A stretch of DNA of 18,603 nt from Candidatus Bathyarchaeota archaeon (GTDB lineage Archaea > Thermoproteota > Bathyarchaeia > 40CM-2-53-6). Shown piece by piece: positions 6,813-14,130 of the stretch. The notes below the pieces were generated by a model. It was given only the letters and a program-made list of their open reading frames with translations, had not been told where the DNA came from and did no database searches. The stretch lies in the NCBI GenBank assembly GCA_005883695.1, contig VBBV01000061.1:1-18603 (forward strand). The letters are read 5' to 3'. The number at the start of each line of letters is the position of its first letter. Position 1 is the first letter of the stretch. The translations under genes were made by a program, and so were the position numbers.

Positions 6813-7199
6813 CTACATGCGGCGGGCGCTTTGCCAGAGTCCGACGATGTTTCCTTCGGGGTCCTTGAAGTAGGCTGTGAAGCCCATGTCCGCGACTGCT
6901 TCTTTCTTCCGGACCGTCTTGCCGCCTAGCTTCTCGATGTTCTTGAGTGAGGCTTCGATGTCAGGGACGTCGATGGTGATGACGATGTTCTTGTTCGGGT
7001 CTTGGCGTTTGGTCATTCCACCGTTGATGGCGCCGGGCTCCGTGGGCATTCCCTGCTGGTTTGATGGTGTGGTGCCTACCATTTGGTATTGCATTCCTGG
7101 GTACTGGTTGATCTCCCATCCGGAGGCTTTCATGTAGAAGGCTTTTGCGCGTTCGACGTTGTCGGCCGGTAGCTCGAAATGTACTACTTTACCGGGCAT
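6813..7199 (-). CDS. Glyoxalase/VOC-family protein
   Basis: The product is 128 aa, a single vicinal-oxygen-chelate domain of two beta-alpha-beta-beta-beta modules. Visible features are the opening VVHFELPADNVERAKAFY with a possible metal-ligand His7, the second-module strand NIVITIDVPDIEASLKNIEK, and the closing FKDPEGNIVGLWQ. Family members include glyoxalase I, dioxygenases and resistance proteins, and nothing here fixes the reaction. Single-domain proteins of this size usually work as dimers. ATG 7199 gives the standard MPGKVVHFE start, and an AAAGTATAG element lies some 45 nt upstream on the minus strand. The gene is downstream, on its own strand, of the 14-nt repeat array, which therefore could influence its expression. 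Confidence 0.88.
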   Translation of the reverse strand: MPGKVVHFELPADNVERAKAFYMKASGWEINQYPGMQYQMVGTTPSNQQGMPTEPGAINGGMTKRQDPNKNIVITIDVPDIEASLKNIEKLGGKTVRKKEAVADMGFTAYFKDPEGNIVGLWQSARRM

Positions 7200-7324
7200 A
7201 CGTACCGGCTGGATTGGCGGAAATTCGCCCGTAATAAGCGCTTGCTATACTTTCCTTCCCTTGGACGGGCCTCGGACGGCGCGAGACTTGGGTAGGCCCC
7301 GGGGGGGGCATCCACAGTTACCTC

Positions 7325-7430
7325 TTTTCAAAACGAGGTTTCCAAAAAAACGGTTTTCAAGAACCGGGTTTCAAAACGGCAGTTTCAAAAAATGCTTTTC
7401 AAAAGAGTGACTCTCAAAGCCTGGTTCCAA
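7325..7430. repeat. Array of about eight TTTTGAAA repeats with 14-nt period
   Basis: On the plus strand the motif TTTTCAAAA or close variants recurs with its central C at about 7329, 7343, 7358, 7372, 7386, 7400, 7415 and 7427, so steps are 14, 15, 14, 14, 14, 15 and about 12-13. Between copies the 5-6 nt spacers differ. On the minus strand the unit reads TTTTGAAA plus spacer. The period is not a multiple of three, so this is not coding repetition. It lies 125-230 nt upstream of the glyoxalase-fold gene and downstream of the small membrane-protein gene. It resembles iterons or a multi-site operator; the function is unknown. Confidence 0.75.
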
Positions 7431-7467
7431 TGGTTTCGCAGGCTAGACTAGGGTAGGCTCTTCGGGT

Positions 7468-7485
7468 CTATCGTTTCCGCGATAG
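7468..7485. other. Hairpin downstream of the small membrane-protein gene
   Basis: CTATCG and CGATAG form a 6-bp stem around TTTCCG, and the outer T and A add a seventh pair. It lies about 58 nt past the stop of the minus-strand gene ending at 7543. It could be a 3' RNA structure. Confidence 0.3.
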
Positions 7486-7542
7486 ATAGCGGATAGGTTT
7501 CGTCAGGTGCAAATTCCAATCCAAAGTAGCTGGCGAGGCAGG

Positions 7543-7830
7543 TCACCCAGTCGAGTTGTCATATCGGCTTGATGGCGTCCAGCTCTGTGGCCTGAACACC
7601 CAGAATAGCCAAGCACCCGCTGCTATCAACGCTCCTCCAATAACGGAGGGTAGAACGAGAGGATTGGAGTCAACCGCGCAGCCAGGCCCGTTGGAGCCTG
7701 GCTGTTGAAGCGGGACCGAGCACAAACCTCCTGCATTAGTAGCAGCGAACAGAGAAAATCCAAATATTACGGAGAAAACACCGGCAAGCGCTAAGATTTT
7801 CCCGATACTTGCTACGTCTCTATTACCCAT
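7543..7830 (-). CDS. Small two-helix membrane protein
   Basis: The product is 95 aa. It has two hydrophobic segments, about residues 9-30 (IGKILALAGVFSVIFGFSLF) and 58-80 (VLPSVIGGALIAAGAWLFWV). The loop between them has two cysteines (CSVPLQQPGSNGPGC) that could form a disulfide outside the cell. The short C-terminus is polar. I do not recognise the family and no enzyme motif is present. It is divergent from the Elf1-like gene, and the shared region holds a 15-bp palindrome. Coding is supported by the clean hydrophobic pattern and normal codon use; ATG 7830 is the only good start. Confidence 0.6.
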   Translation of the reverse strand: MGNRDVASIGKILALAGVFSVIFGFSLFAATNAGGLCSVPLQQPGSNGPGCAVDSNPLVLPSVIGGALIAAGAWLFWVFRPQSWTPSSRYDNSTG

Positions 7831-7918
7831 GAGAAATTCATAGCGATTCTTGGCACCTTAACGTTCCGTATCCTTCTATGCGAGAAACAGGTCAACCCTC
7901 TCTCAAGCGCCACTGACG

Positions 7919-7933
7919 GTTTGATGATCAAAC
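7919..7933. promoter_or_regulatory. 15-bp palindrome between divergent genes (candidate operator)
   Basis: GTTTGAT-G-ATCAAAC is a perfect inverted repeat in the 200-nt region between the small membrane-protein gene and the Elf1-like gene. A second inverted repeat, GCTGAC-AACGC-GTCAGC, is at 7946-7962. Both are likely protein-binding or RNA structures; no known regulator motif is claimed. The remainder of 7831-8034 has no gene that I can support. Confidence 0.4.
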
Positions 7934-8034
7934 GCCGAAGGCTCCGCTGACAACGCGTCAGCTCGTTTTCCGAGGGGGTCTTCGACCAAAGGTAAATATT
8001 GACTCCTACACCTCTGGAGGCTGAGTCGTTAGGG

Positions 8035-8658
8035 TTGGGGAGAAGGAGACGCCGAGTAGTTAGGATCGTCAAGAAGAAACTCCCCACAGTCTTTACCTGT
8101 CCGCGATGCGGTGAAGAAGCTGTTAGGGTGACGATTGACAAGCAGACTGGACATGCTACGGTTCTCTGCGCTCTCTGCCAGCTGAAGGACGAGTTTCCAG
8201 CCCATCCTGCCGCCCAGATGATAGACGTTTATTCCTACTTCACGGACCGGTTCTACGGTGTCAAGGATCCAAGAGCGATAATTCCTCGGGAAAGAGAGCA
8301 TATGGTGGCTCCATCTGAAGAGCCAGAGGAGCCTTCACTTGAGACTTCAACTGAAGAGTCCACGGCTATCGAAGTGGTCCCCGAGACCCCCTTGGCCGAG
8401 ACTCCGACGAACTCCTTTCCCGGCATTTCTCATGCTGAGCCGGTGGAAGCAAGCCCATCTCCAGCCGAATCCATAGAGGAAACGAGTCTACCCGAAGAGA
8501 ACGCTCCGGCTGAGGAGAGCGCGGAATCTCAAGACGCTGAGGAGAAGGCTGAGTCTGAAGAAGAAGGTGAGCCGTTTGCGGACATTCTGCAGGAGAACAA
8601 GGACAAGAAACGGTACAGTCCTAATCCACTTCCCCAGCAGTCTTCTGAAGCCGACTAG
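8035..8658 (+). CDS. elf1: Elf1-like transcription elongation factor with a long acidic tail
   Basis: From TTG 8035 the product is 207 aa and starts MGRRRRRVVRIVKKKL, the typical basic N-terminus of archaeal Elf1 homologues. A zinc ribbon follows with Cys22, Cys25 (CPRCG) and Cys45, Cys48 (CALC), then a conserved aromatic helix region (MIDVYSYFTDRFYG). In eukaryotes Elf1 binds elongating RNA polymerase II and helps it through nucleosomes; archaeal homologues are presumed to act on RNA polymerase. The second half (about residues 92-207) is a low-complexity tail rich in Glu, Ser, Pro and Ala, ending in a short basic-polar patch. Usual archaeal Elf1 proteins are near 80-100 aa, so the tail is unusual. 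TTG 7999 is a possible earlier start, but it falls inside a TATA-like TAAATATT (7993-8000), and GGAGG at 8016-8020 favours a later start. Confidence 0.8.
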   Translation: MGRRRRRVVRIVKKKLPTVFTCPRCGEEAVRVTIDKQTGHATVLCALCQLKDEFPAHPAAQMIDVYSYFTDRFYGVKDPRAIIPREREHMVAPSEEPEEPSLETSTEESTAIEVVPETPLAETPTNSFPGISHAEPVEASPSPAESIEETSLPEENAPAEESAESQDAEEKAESEEEGEPFADILQENKDKKRYSPNPLPQQSSEAD

Positions 8659-8670
8659 TAGCCTAGAGAA

Positions 8671-9825
8671 CTAGCTCGCGCCAGGGACAGGACTGCGGGT
8701 TTTATTCAATGAAATGGTGAGAACAGTCAGACCTACGACTGCAGCGAGCGATGTTATGAGGCTGTAGGAAAAGGCTGCGGTCGAAGAAATTTGGTCCCAT
8801 AAGGCGCCGAACAAGAAGTTGGCGACTAGCGAGCAGGCGCCCAAGAGAAGATAGTAGAGGGCATAGGCGGTTCCCTTCAATTCCCCCGCCGTCAGAGACG
8901 GAATCACAGCACGCTGAACAGTGTCGGAAGTGCCGAGGTATAGCCCGTAGATGAAAGCGATTCCAAAGGCCAGAACAACTCCGCTAGTTGTGAGGATGCT
9001 GGCTACAGTGGAGAGGGCGAACAGTCCAAATGCGCCTATGAGGACTTTGTCCTTTCCGATTCTGTCAGCAAGCAACCCTGACGGCAGCCCGGCTACAACG
9101 GTTGCTATGTTCAAGACCGCGTAGACTAGTGGAACGGTGGCCTGGTCTACGCCGAGAGCGTTCGCTTTCACAAGGACGAACGAAAAGTTGTATGCTCCAA
9201 CCGCGAAGATTCCGATTACGATCAGAAATGTGGTGTACTTTCGGTTCAGAACCCTTCCCGCATTCTTGAATATGCTCGTTGTTTTCTTGAGGCCGCCCTT
9301 GTCGACCACGAAGTATACTAGCACGACTACTGCGATCGACCCTGGGACGAGTGATATGAGGAACAGATTTCTGATCCCGATAACGGGTATGAGGAAGAAA
9401 GCCAGAATGGGTCCTATGATGGCGCCGACCTGGTCGAGCGATCGATGGAGGCCGAAGGCACGTCCGCTCACAGCCTCCTTAACTGAGTCGCTTATCAGAG
9501 CGTCACGTGGAGAGGTTCGAATTCCCTTTCCAGCCCGATCGGTTAGCCGAACAGCGAGGGCCTCTGCAAAGTTACTAGTGACAGAAAAGAACGGCTTGGC
9601 GATGGTGGAAAGCGCATAGCCAACTATTACCAAGGGTTTCCGGCTCGCGATTCGGTCCGAGATCACCCCAGCAAAGCTCCGGAACGCATAGTTTAGCGAG
9701 TCCGCGGCACCCTCCATTAGCCCAAGAAGCTCTTTGGTCGCCCCAAGGTCGATAGTTACGAAGAGAGGTAGGACGCCGAGAATCATCTCAGTCGAGATGT
9801 CGGTGAAGAGGCTCACAATGCCCAA
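8671..9825 (-). CDS. MFS transporter, likely starting upstream of the first visible start codon
   Basis: A 384-aa hydrophobic protein from TTG 9825, with the pattern of a 12-helix major facilitator. The loop 2-3 region SDRIASRKPLVIVGYALSTI and the stretch RLTDRAGKGIRTSPRDALIS are typical of this drug/sugar-like MFS group, in which members begin FRNVWYLG..SLFTDIS. Here FRNVWY lies before the TTG. The frame continues upstream without ATG, GTG or TTG, through GSNKTTAADTEPTKEPG, to an in-frame TAG at 9895-9897, the stop of the regulator gene. So the native start is missing. Either translation reads through the TAG, or a base is missing. ATG 9908 in another frame would join if one G were added to the GGG run at 9893-9895. 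The substrate is unknown. Confidence 0.85.
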   Translation of the reverse strand: MGIVSLFTDISTEMILGVLPLFVTIDLGATKELLGLMEGAADSLNYAFRSFAGVISDRIASRKPLVIVGYALSTIAKPFFSVTSNFAEALAVRLTDRAGKGIRTSPRDALISDSVKEAVSGRAFGLHRSLDQVGAIIGPILAFFLIPVIGIRNLFLISLVPGSIAVVVLVYFVVDKGGLKKTTSIFKNAGRVLNRKYTTFLIVIGIFAVGAYNFSFVLVKANALGVDQATVPLVYAVLNIATVVAGLPSGLLADRIGKDKVLIGAFGLFALSTVASILTTSGVVLAFGIAFIYGLYLGTSDTVQRAVIPSLTAGELKGTAYALYYLLLGACSLVANFLFGALWDQISSTAAFSYSLITSLAAVVGLTVLTISLNKTRSPVPGAS

Positions 9826-9894
9826 GTACCAGACGTTTCGGAATCCTGGCTCCTTTGTGGGCTCGGTGTCCGCGGCCGTGGTCTTGTTGCTTCC

Positions 9895-10287
9895 CTAGTT
9901 TTGTCTCTCATCAAAAATTGGTGTTAAGAGGTTCACCATTCGATCGACGGTAGCACGCCGGTCTCTAAGGTCTTGAACAACCATTTTCTCGTAGATCTTG
10001 AAGATGTTGGTCATTGTCATCCTCGGATGGAGCGCGCTGAATGCTTCCTCAGAGCCGGGCGCTCGGATAATGAGACCTCTAGAAATCATGGTCTGAAGTA
10101 GGTTCCGTATTTCGCCACTTGAGAGTGCTAGGGTTTCAGCGAGCTCATCTACCCCAACGCTCGTCCGTTCAAGCATCTGAAGGTAGGCAAGTGTTTCCGG
10201 TTTGGGTAGGTTGAATTGGCGTTCGAGAAGCTGAGCTATCTCGTTCTTGTCGATTGGCTGGCGCTTGAGGGAGCCCGGAACGGGCAT
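9895..10287 (-). CDS. TrmB-like winged-helix transcription regulator
   Basis: The product is 130 aa. The N-terminal two thirds carry a winged helix-turn-helix of TrmB type. Helices are seen in PETLAYLQMLERTSVGVDEL, recognition-like residues in ETLALSSGEIRNLLQTMISR, and a wing in GLIIRAPGSEEAFSALHP. A C-terminal helix (KIYEKMVVQDLRDRRATVDR) probably mediates dimers. It lacks the large sugar-binding domain of full-length TrmB. It is divergent from tes, and paired TACCC/GGGTA palindromes sit 5-24 nt before its ATG, so autoregulation and control of tes are reasonable inferences. It is in the same frame as the MFS gene downstream and separated from it only by TAG, so a regulator-transporter fusion or a coupled pair is possible. 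Confidence 0.75.
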   Translation of the reverse strand: MPVPGSLKRQPIDKNEIAQLLERQFNLPKPETLAYLQMLERTSVGVDELAETLALSSGEIRNLLQTMISRGLIIRAPGSEEAFSALHPRMTMTNIFKIYEKMVVQDLRDRRATVDRMVNLLTPIFDERQN

Positions 10288-10291
10288 AAGA

Positions 10292-10311
10292 TACCCCTCA
10301 GGGTAGTACCC
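10292..10311. promoter_or_regulatory. Overlapping TACCC/GGGTA palindromes between the TrmB-like gene and tes
   Basis: Three half sites are present: TACCC (10292-10296), GGGTA (10301-10305) and TACCC (10307-10311). The first two make a palindrome with 4-nt spacer; the last two make the perfect 11-bp palindrome GGGTAGTACCC. They lie next to GAAATAG, a possible TATA box for the minus-strand regulator. This is a good candidate for autoregulation, by inference only. Confidence 0.45.
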
Positions 10312-10341
10312 TATTTCACCTTGTGACTGGTGTCAAAAGCA

Positions 10342-10347
10342 TTAATA
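10342..10347 (+). promoter_or_regulatory. TATA box for tes
   Basis: TTAATA within AAAAGCATTAATACCGG, about 40 nt before ATG 10385, predicts a transcript start near 10370 and a short leader. Confidence 0.4.
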
Positions 10348-10384
10348 CCGGTGCGCTACGCGTATTTACTACTCAGAGTGGTAT

Positions 10385-12049
10385 ATGATGGCACTGTTAG
10401 AAATCGAATTACCGGTGGAACTACAGCCACCGCAGAAGCAGATAGGCCAATTCATTCGCCGAACACAGAGCATCTGTCCAGAATGCAACCGCATCCTACC
10501 AAGCACCGTCTTCGAGCGGGAAGGCAAGGTCTTCATGACCAAGACCTGCCCAGAACACGGTGAGACGGAAGAGCTCTACTTCGGCTCATACGATATGTAT
10601 CAGAAATTCGCGACCTACTGGTCTGACGGCAAGGGAACCCACGCACCGAACGTCCCGATTGAGAGCTGTGCATGCCCGGCAAACTGTGGCTTGTGCTCCA
10701 ACCATCTCAGCCACACAGGCCTCGCCAACATCATCGTCACCAACCGTTGCGACTTGACCTGCTGGTACTGCTTCTTCTACGTGAAGAAAGGACTGGAAGG
10801 AGCGTACGTATACGAGCCAACCCTCGACCAGGTCAGAGAAATGGTCCGAGCCCTCAAAGCCGAGAGGCCCGTACCAGGAAACTCGCTCCAGATAACAGGC
10901 GGAGAGCCGACTCTGCGACCAGAGCTTCCGGAGATTGTCAGGATCATCAAGGAGGAAGGAGTAGACCACATCCAGCTCAACACGAACGGGATCAACCTCG
11001 CACTCAACCCCAACCTAGCCCACACTCTACGGGACAATGGTCTCAGCAACCTCTACATGAGCTTCGACGGAGTCAGCCCCAAGACCAACCCCAAGAACCA
11101 CTGGGAAGCACCCTACACCATAGAGAGCTGCCGAAAAGCAAACCTCGGCGTAGTACTCGTCCCGACCGTCATCAAGTCAATAAACGATCACGAGCTAGGC
11201 GGAATACTTCGTTTTGCTCAAAGGAACATAGACATTGTTCGGGCTATCAGCTACCAGCCAGTCTCGCTGACAGGGAGGATGAAGAAGCAGGAGAGAGAAA
11301 AGTACCGAATCACGATTCCAGACTGCATCGAGAGGATCGAAGAGCAGACCAACGGAGAAATTCCGAGAGACGCATGGTTCCCAGTACCCAGCTGCTCCCC
11401 GGTAACCCACTTCGTGGAAGCATTCACGAAGAGACCGCAGTACGAGCTGTCGATACACTTCGCGTGCGGTGCTGGAACATATGTGTTCGAGGACAAGGAC
11501 ACCAAGAAGATGGTCCCGATTACATCGTTCGTCGATCTCAAAGGACTATTCGAGTACTTGGACGAGAAGACCGACGAGCTCAACTCAGGCACCAACAAGT
11601 ACGTAGTAGCAGCGAAATTCATTACCAAGCTGAACAGCTTCATCGAGAAAGACAAGCAGCCCGCAGGACTCAACCTGAGCAAATTGCTCGTAGGAGCCTT
11701 GCTCAAGCACGACTACAGTTCGGTGGGACAGTTCCATGTCCGAAGCATGTTCCTGGGTATGATGCACTTCCAGGACAAGTACAATCAGGACGAGGAACGA
11801 CTACAACGCTGCGACATACACTACCTTACACCGGACATGAGGATCATTCCATTCTGCAGCTTCAACGTCATCCCCGAATGGTACCGTGATAGGATACAGA
11901 AGAAGTACGGTATCAGTGTGGAAGAGTGGGAGAAGAAGAGTGGCGAGAAGCTCGAATCACGCCTCTACCGTGGACAGCTACGACGTGGAAAGCACGCGGA
12001 CGGCTGCGGCTGCAGCGCGGTACACATCGAGCCCATAACCGGCACCTAA
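10385..12049 (+). CDS. tes: Tetraether lipid synthase, radical SAM enzyme (Tes / GDGT synthase)
   Basis: The product is 554 aa. Tes couples the ends of two archaeol lipid chains by radical chemistry to form membrane-spanning tetraethers (macrocyclic archaeol, GDGT and related lipids); MJ0619 is the characterised homologue. Visible features, in order: an N-terminal metal knuckle CPEC (31, 34) with CPEH (55); a cysteine cluster CACPANCGLC (95, 97, 101, 104) for an auxiliary iron-sulfur cluster; the radical SAM motif CDLTCWYC (122, 126, 129); the SAM-binding TGGEPTLRPE (171-180); and C-terminal cysteines in CDIHYLTPDMRIIPFCSFN and DGCGCS. The number of cysteines fits a protein with several Fe-S clusters plus a rubredoxin-like iron site. 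It stands alone, divergent from the TrmB-like gene. ATG 10385 is followed by a second ATG, and the leader is short. Family assignment is firm; activity is inferred. Confidence 0.92.
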   Translation: MMALLEIELPVELQPPQKQIGQFIRRTQSICPECNRILPSTVFEREGKVFMTKTCPEHGETEELYFGSYDMYQKFATYWSDGKGTHAPNVPIESCACPANCGLCSNHLSHTGLANIIVTNRCDLTCWYCFFYVKKGLEGAYVYEPTLDQVREMVRALKAERPVPGNSLQITGGEPTLRPELPEIVRIIKEEGVDHIQLNTNGINLALNPNLAHTLRDNGLSNLYMSFDGVSPKTNPKNHWEAPYTIESCRKANLGVVLVPTVIKSINDHELGGILRFAQRNIDIVRAISYQPVSLTGRMKKQEREKYRITIPDCIERIEEQTNGEIPRDAWFPVPSCSPVTHFVEAFTKRPQYELSIHFACGAGTYVFEDKDTKKMVPITSFVDLKGLFEYLDEKTDELNSGTNKYVVAAKFITKLNSFIEKDKQPAGLNLSKLLVGALLKHDYSSVGQFHVRSMFLGMMHFQDKYNQDEERLQRCDIHYLTPDMRIIPFCSFNVIPEWYRDRIQKKYGISVEEWEKKSGEKLESRLYRGQLRRGKHADGCGCSAVHIEPITGT

Positions 12050-12063
12050 ACCGGAAAACTATC

Positions 12064-12135
12064 TTCCAAACTTTTTGCTTGGAATCAAAGGAGCTACGGG
12101 AGTCTCTATCCCGTTCTTTCCCTTTCTATTTCCGC
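12064..12135 (+). terminator. Inverted repeat and pyrimidine-rich tract after tes
   Basis: TTCCAA and TTGGAA (12064-12069, 12079-12084) flank a T5-containing loop, followed by a long C/T-rich tract (about 12105-12135). This lies between the convergent tes and peptidase genes and is a probable termination zone. Confidence 0.4.
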
Positions 12136-12159
12136 GAAGGATTCGAGATACGCGAAATT

Positions 12160-14010
12160 CTATGCGTTAGGCGCAGGTTTTTCGGGGGCCAGGAGTATCC
12201 GTTCTAGAAAATCGCCTATCGCGGTGTAGGCTTTGATCCGATTCGGGATCTTTGCGATTCCATGTCCCTCGTCCTCGAATCTCAAGAATTCCACGTGCCT
12301 CCCGAGCTGTTTCAATCTCTCGACGATCTGTTCTGCTTCTCCGATCGGGACCCGGGGATCGTTGGCCCCATGAATCACTAGTAGGGGCGTCTTGATCTTG
12401 TCCACTTGGTGTATCGGCGAGATTCGCTTGAACAGTTCGCGATCCTTTTCGAGGCTGCCGTATTCTGCTTCTCTGAGATGTCGTCTCCAACGGGCAGTAT
12501 TTTCCAGAAATGTTTCAAAGTTCGCTATCCCTACGAGGTCAACTCCTGCTGCCCATATGTCTGGGTATTCTGTTAATGCCGAAAGAACCATAAAGCCGCC
12601 GTAGCTTCCGCCTACGATTCCTACTCTGTCCGGCTTGGCACGGCCTTTTCCAACCGCCCATTTCACGAGATAATCTAGGTCCCGGACAGATTCCAGACGT
12701 TTCTCCACATCATCCAGATGGACGCCTTTCTTGCCGTAGCCTGTGCTGCCACGCACGTTTGGAGCGAGGACTAGGAAGCCTCGGTTGACGAGGTATTGGA
12801 TGATGATGTTGAACCGGGCGGTCTCTTGGCTCTCTGGGCCCCCGTGGACAAAGACGACCGTGGGTAGGGGTCCGCGACCATTAGCCGGCCTGTAGGCCCA
12901 GACTGGAATGACTAGATCGTCGAAGCTGGGAAATCTCAAACCCTCAGGCTCAACGAGATTTGAAGTTGGAATGGCTGCCGTCGGGACAAATGTGACTTGT
13001 CTAACAGATTGGTCCTCGGCGTCGTAGAGCCAGAGGTTCAGGTTATGCTTCGGGCCCTGGAGGCTGAATACGAGATGCTTGGAATCAGGGCTCCAATCCA
13101 TTAGGTTGCGGCCGGCAACTACGGGCGACTCAAAGGCGCCCAGAGGAAGACCATCGACCAGAGAATCCTGTTTCTTCTCTAGATCGTAGATATGCAATCT
13201 GCTCGCTCCGTCGACGTTCCGGAAGTATGCTAGCAAGTGGGTATCAGGGGAGATACTGCCCCCTATCGCGTCCCAGTCCTCTTCGATAAGGTAATCCAGG
13301 TGTCCGGTTCCAATGTCGATGGTGGCTGGTTGGAGGAATTCCCGGTCTTTGTTGGTCATGACATACAGCGTACTCATGTCTTTAGCGTGGCCAGCGTAGT
13401 CAAAGCTCGCTTCACCGGAGTGCTTGGTGAGGTGGGCTGTCTCGGCTGTCTCAGGCCAGAGTAGATAGAGATCATTGTCTAGGTTGCTGTTTGCCTTTGT
13501 GAAGAGTATTCGATCTTTGTCTACCCAGTCTAAGGGATAGTTCGTTGCGTCGTTTTGGTAGACGAGATTCTTCTCTCCGCTCGCAAGAGCGCTCGTGTAG
13601 ATGTCGAAGAATTTTTCATCTCTCTCGTTTGACGCATAGCATACAGACTCGCCGCTGGGAGAGAAGGAGCCGAAGACGCGGATCCACTCATCTCCAACTG
13701 TCAATTTCTTCGCCGCGAGATTCTCCATATCCAAGGACCAGACTTGGTGTCTTTCGCCCCCACCTGGGTCCATAGAGAAAGCCAGACTCCCACCGGTAGG
13801 CGAGATCACGGCTGAGGAAACGCGCTCATTGAAAAGCGTCAACTGGTCTATTCGACTTGTCGCGAGGTCTAGAATCCAGGCCTGCGGGACCCCAGTAATG
13901 TCGCTGATGAACGAAACATGTTGCCCGTCAGGTGCGAAGCTTGGTCCGTAGGCTATACGAACGCTGGAGTATCGATCGAAACCATATCTTGGATGATGCG
14001 GGGAGGACAT
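12160..14010 (-). CDS. S9-family prolyl oligopeptidase / acylaminoacyl-peptidase
   Basis: The product is 616 aa. The N-terminal half (about 1-330) is a beta-propeller of PD40/TolB-like repeats (for example APDGQHVSFISDITGVPQAW and SPSGESVCYASNERDEKF). The C-terminal half (about 360-616) is an alpha/beta hydrolase, with oxyanion-region HGGPESQ, nucleophile GGSYGGF (Ser469), acid HGANDPRVP (Asp551) and base DEGHG (His583). Such enzymes cleave short peptides, removing acylated or other N-terminal residues, with the propeller limiting access. No signal peptide is seen, so it is cytoplasmic. The length is normal for the family. ATG 14010 is preceded on the minus strand by a clear TATA box. It is a single gene, divergent from an unknown gene at 14131. 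Confidence 0.93.
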   Translation of the reverse strand: MSSPHHPRYGFDRYSSVRIAYGPSFAPDGQHVSFISDITGVPQAWILDLATSRIDQLTLFNERVSSAVISPTGGSLAFSMDPGGGERHQVWSLDMENLAAKKLTVGDEWIRVFGSFSPSGESVCYASNERDEKFFDIYTSALASGEKNLVYQNDATNYPLDWVDKDRILFTKANSNLDNDLYLLWPETAETAHLTKHSGEASFDYAGHAKDMSTLYVMTNKDREFLQPATIDIGTGHLDYLIEEDWDAIGGSISPDTHLLAYFRNVDGASRLHIYDLEKKQDSLVDGLPLGAFESPVVAGRNLMDWSPDSKHLVFSLQGPKHNLNLWLYDAEDQSVRQVTFVPTAAIPTSNLVEPEGLRFPSFDDLVIPVWAYRPANGRGPLPTVVFVHGGPESQETARFNIIIQYLVNRGFLVLAPNVRGSTGYGKKGVHLDDVEKRLESVRDLDYLVKWAVGKGRAKPDRVGIVGGSYGGFMVLSALTEYPDIWAAGVDLVGIANFETFLENTARWRRHLREAEYGSLEKDRELFKRISPIHQVDKIKTPLLVIHGANDPRVPIGEAEQIVERLKQLGRHVEFLRFEDEGHGIAKIPNRIKAYTAIGDFLERILLAPEKPAPNA

Positions 14011-14042
14011 GCTTGTCTTGGCTTTTCCTTATGCGCTGCTCT

Positions 14043-14048
14043 TATAAT
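14043..14048 (-). promoter_or_regulatory. TATA box for the S9 peptidase gene
   Basis: Minus-strand GATTATAAGAGC lies 33-38 nt before ATG 14010, predicting a transcript start a few bases before the start codon. Confidence 0.45.
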
Positions 14049-14130
14049 CGCTTCAGATAGTCGAGTCTTGATGCTAAGGTTTTTCAGCGTGATTGCTTGA
14101 AACTGCGAGCCTCGGGCCCGGTGGAATAAA

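Noticed and set aside
7159..7410. Open frame across the 14-nt repeats, encoding a Phe/Lys/Arg-rich peptide
   Set aside because: The composition is produced by the TTTCAAAA repeats, whose period is not a multiple of three, and the frame begins inside the glyoxalase-fold gene on the other strand.
7325..7430. Could the repeats be a CRISPR array
   Set aside because: Units are about 14 nt with 8-9-nt cores and 5-6-nt spacers, and no cas genes are present.
7919..7950. Possible C/D box RNA (TGATGA then CTGA)
   Set aside because: The boxes are only about 25 nt apart, too close for a double-guide RNA; the palindrome explains the first box.
10672..11889. A 405-codon open frame inside tes in another frame
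   Set aside because: Rich in Arg, Gln, Pro and Ser from codon bias of tes. The tes frame has all the radical SAM motifs.
12167..12490. Second minus-strand frame at the end of the peptidase gene
   Set aside because: Shadow of the peptidase frame, which holds the catalytic Asp and His there.
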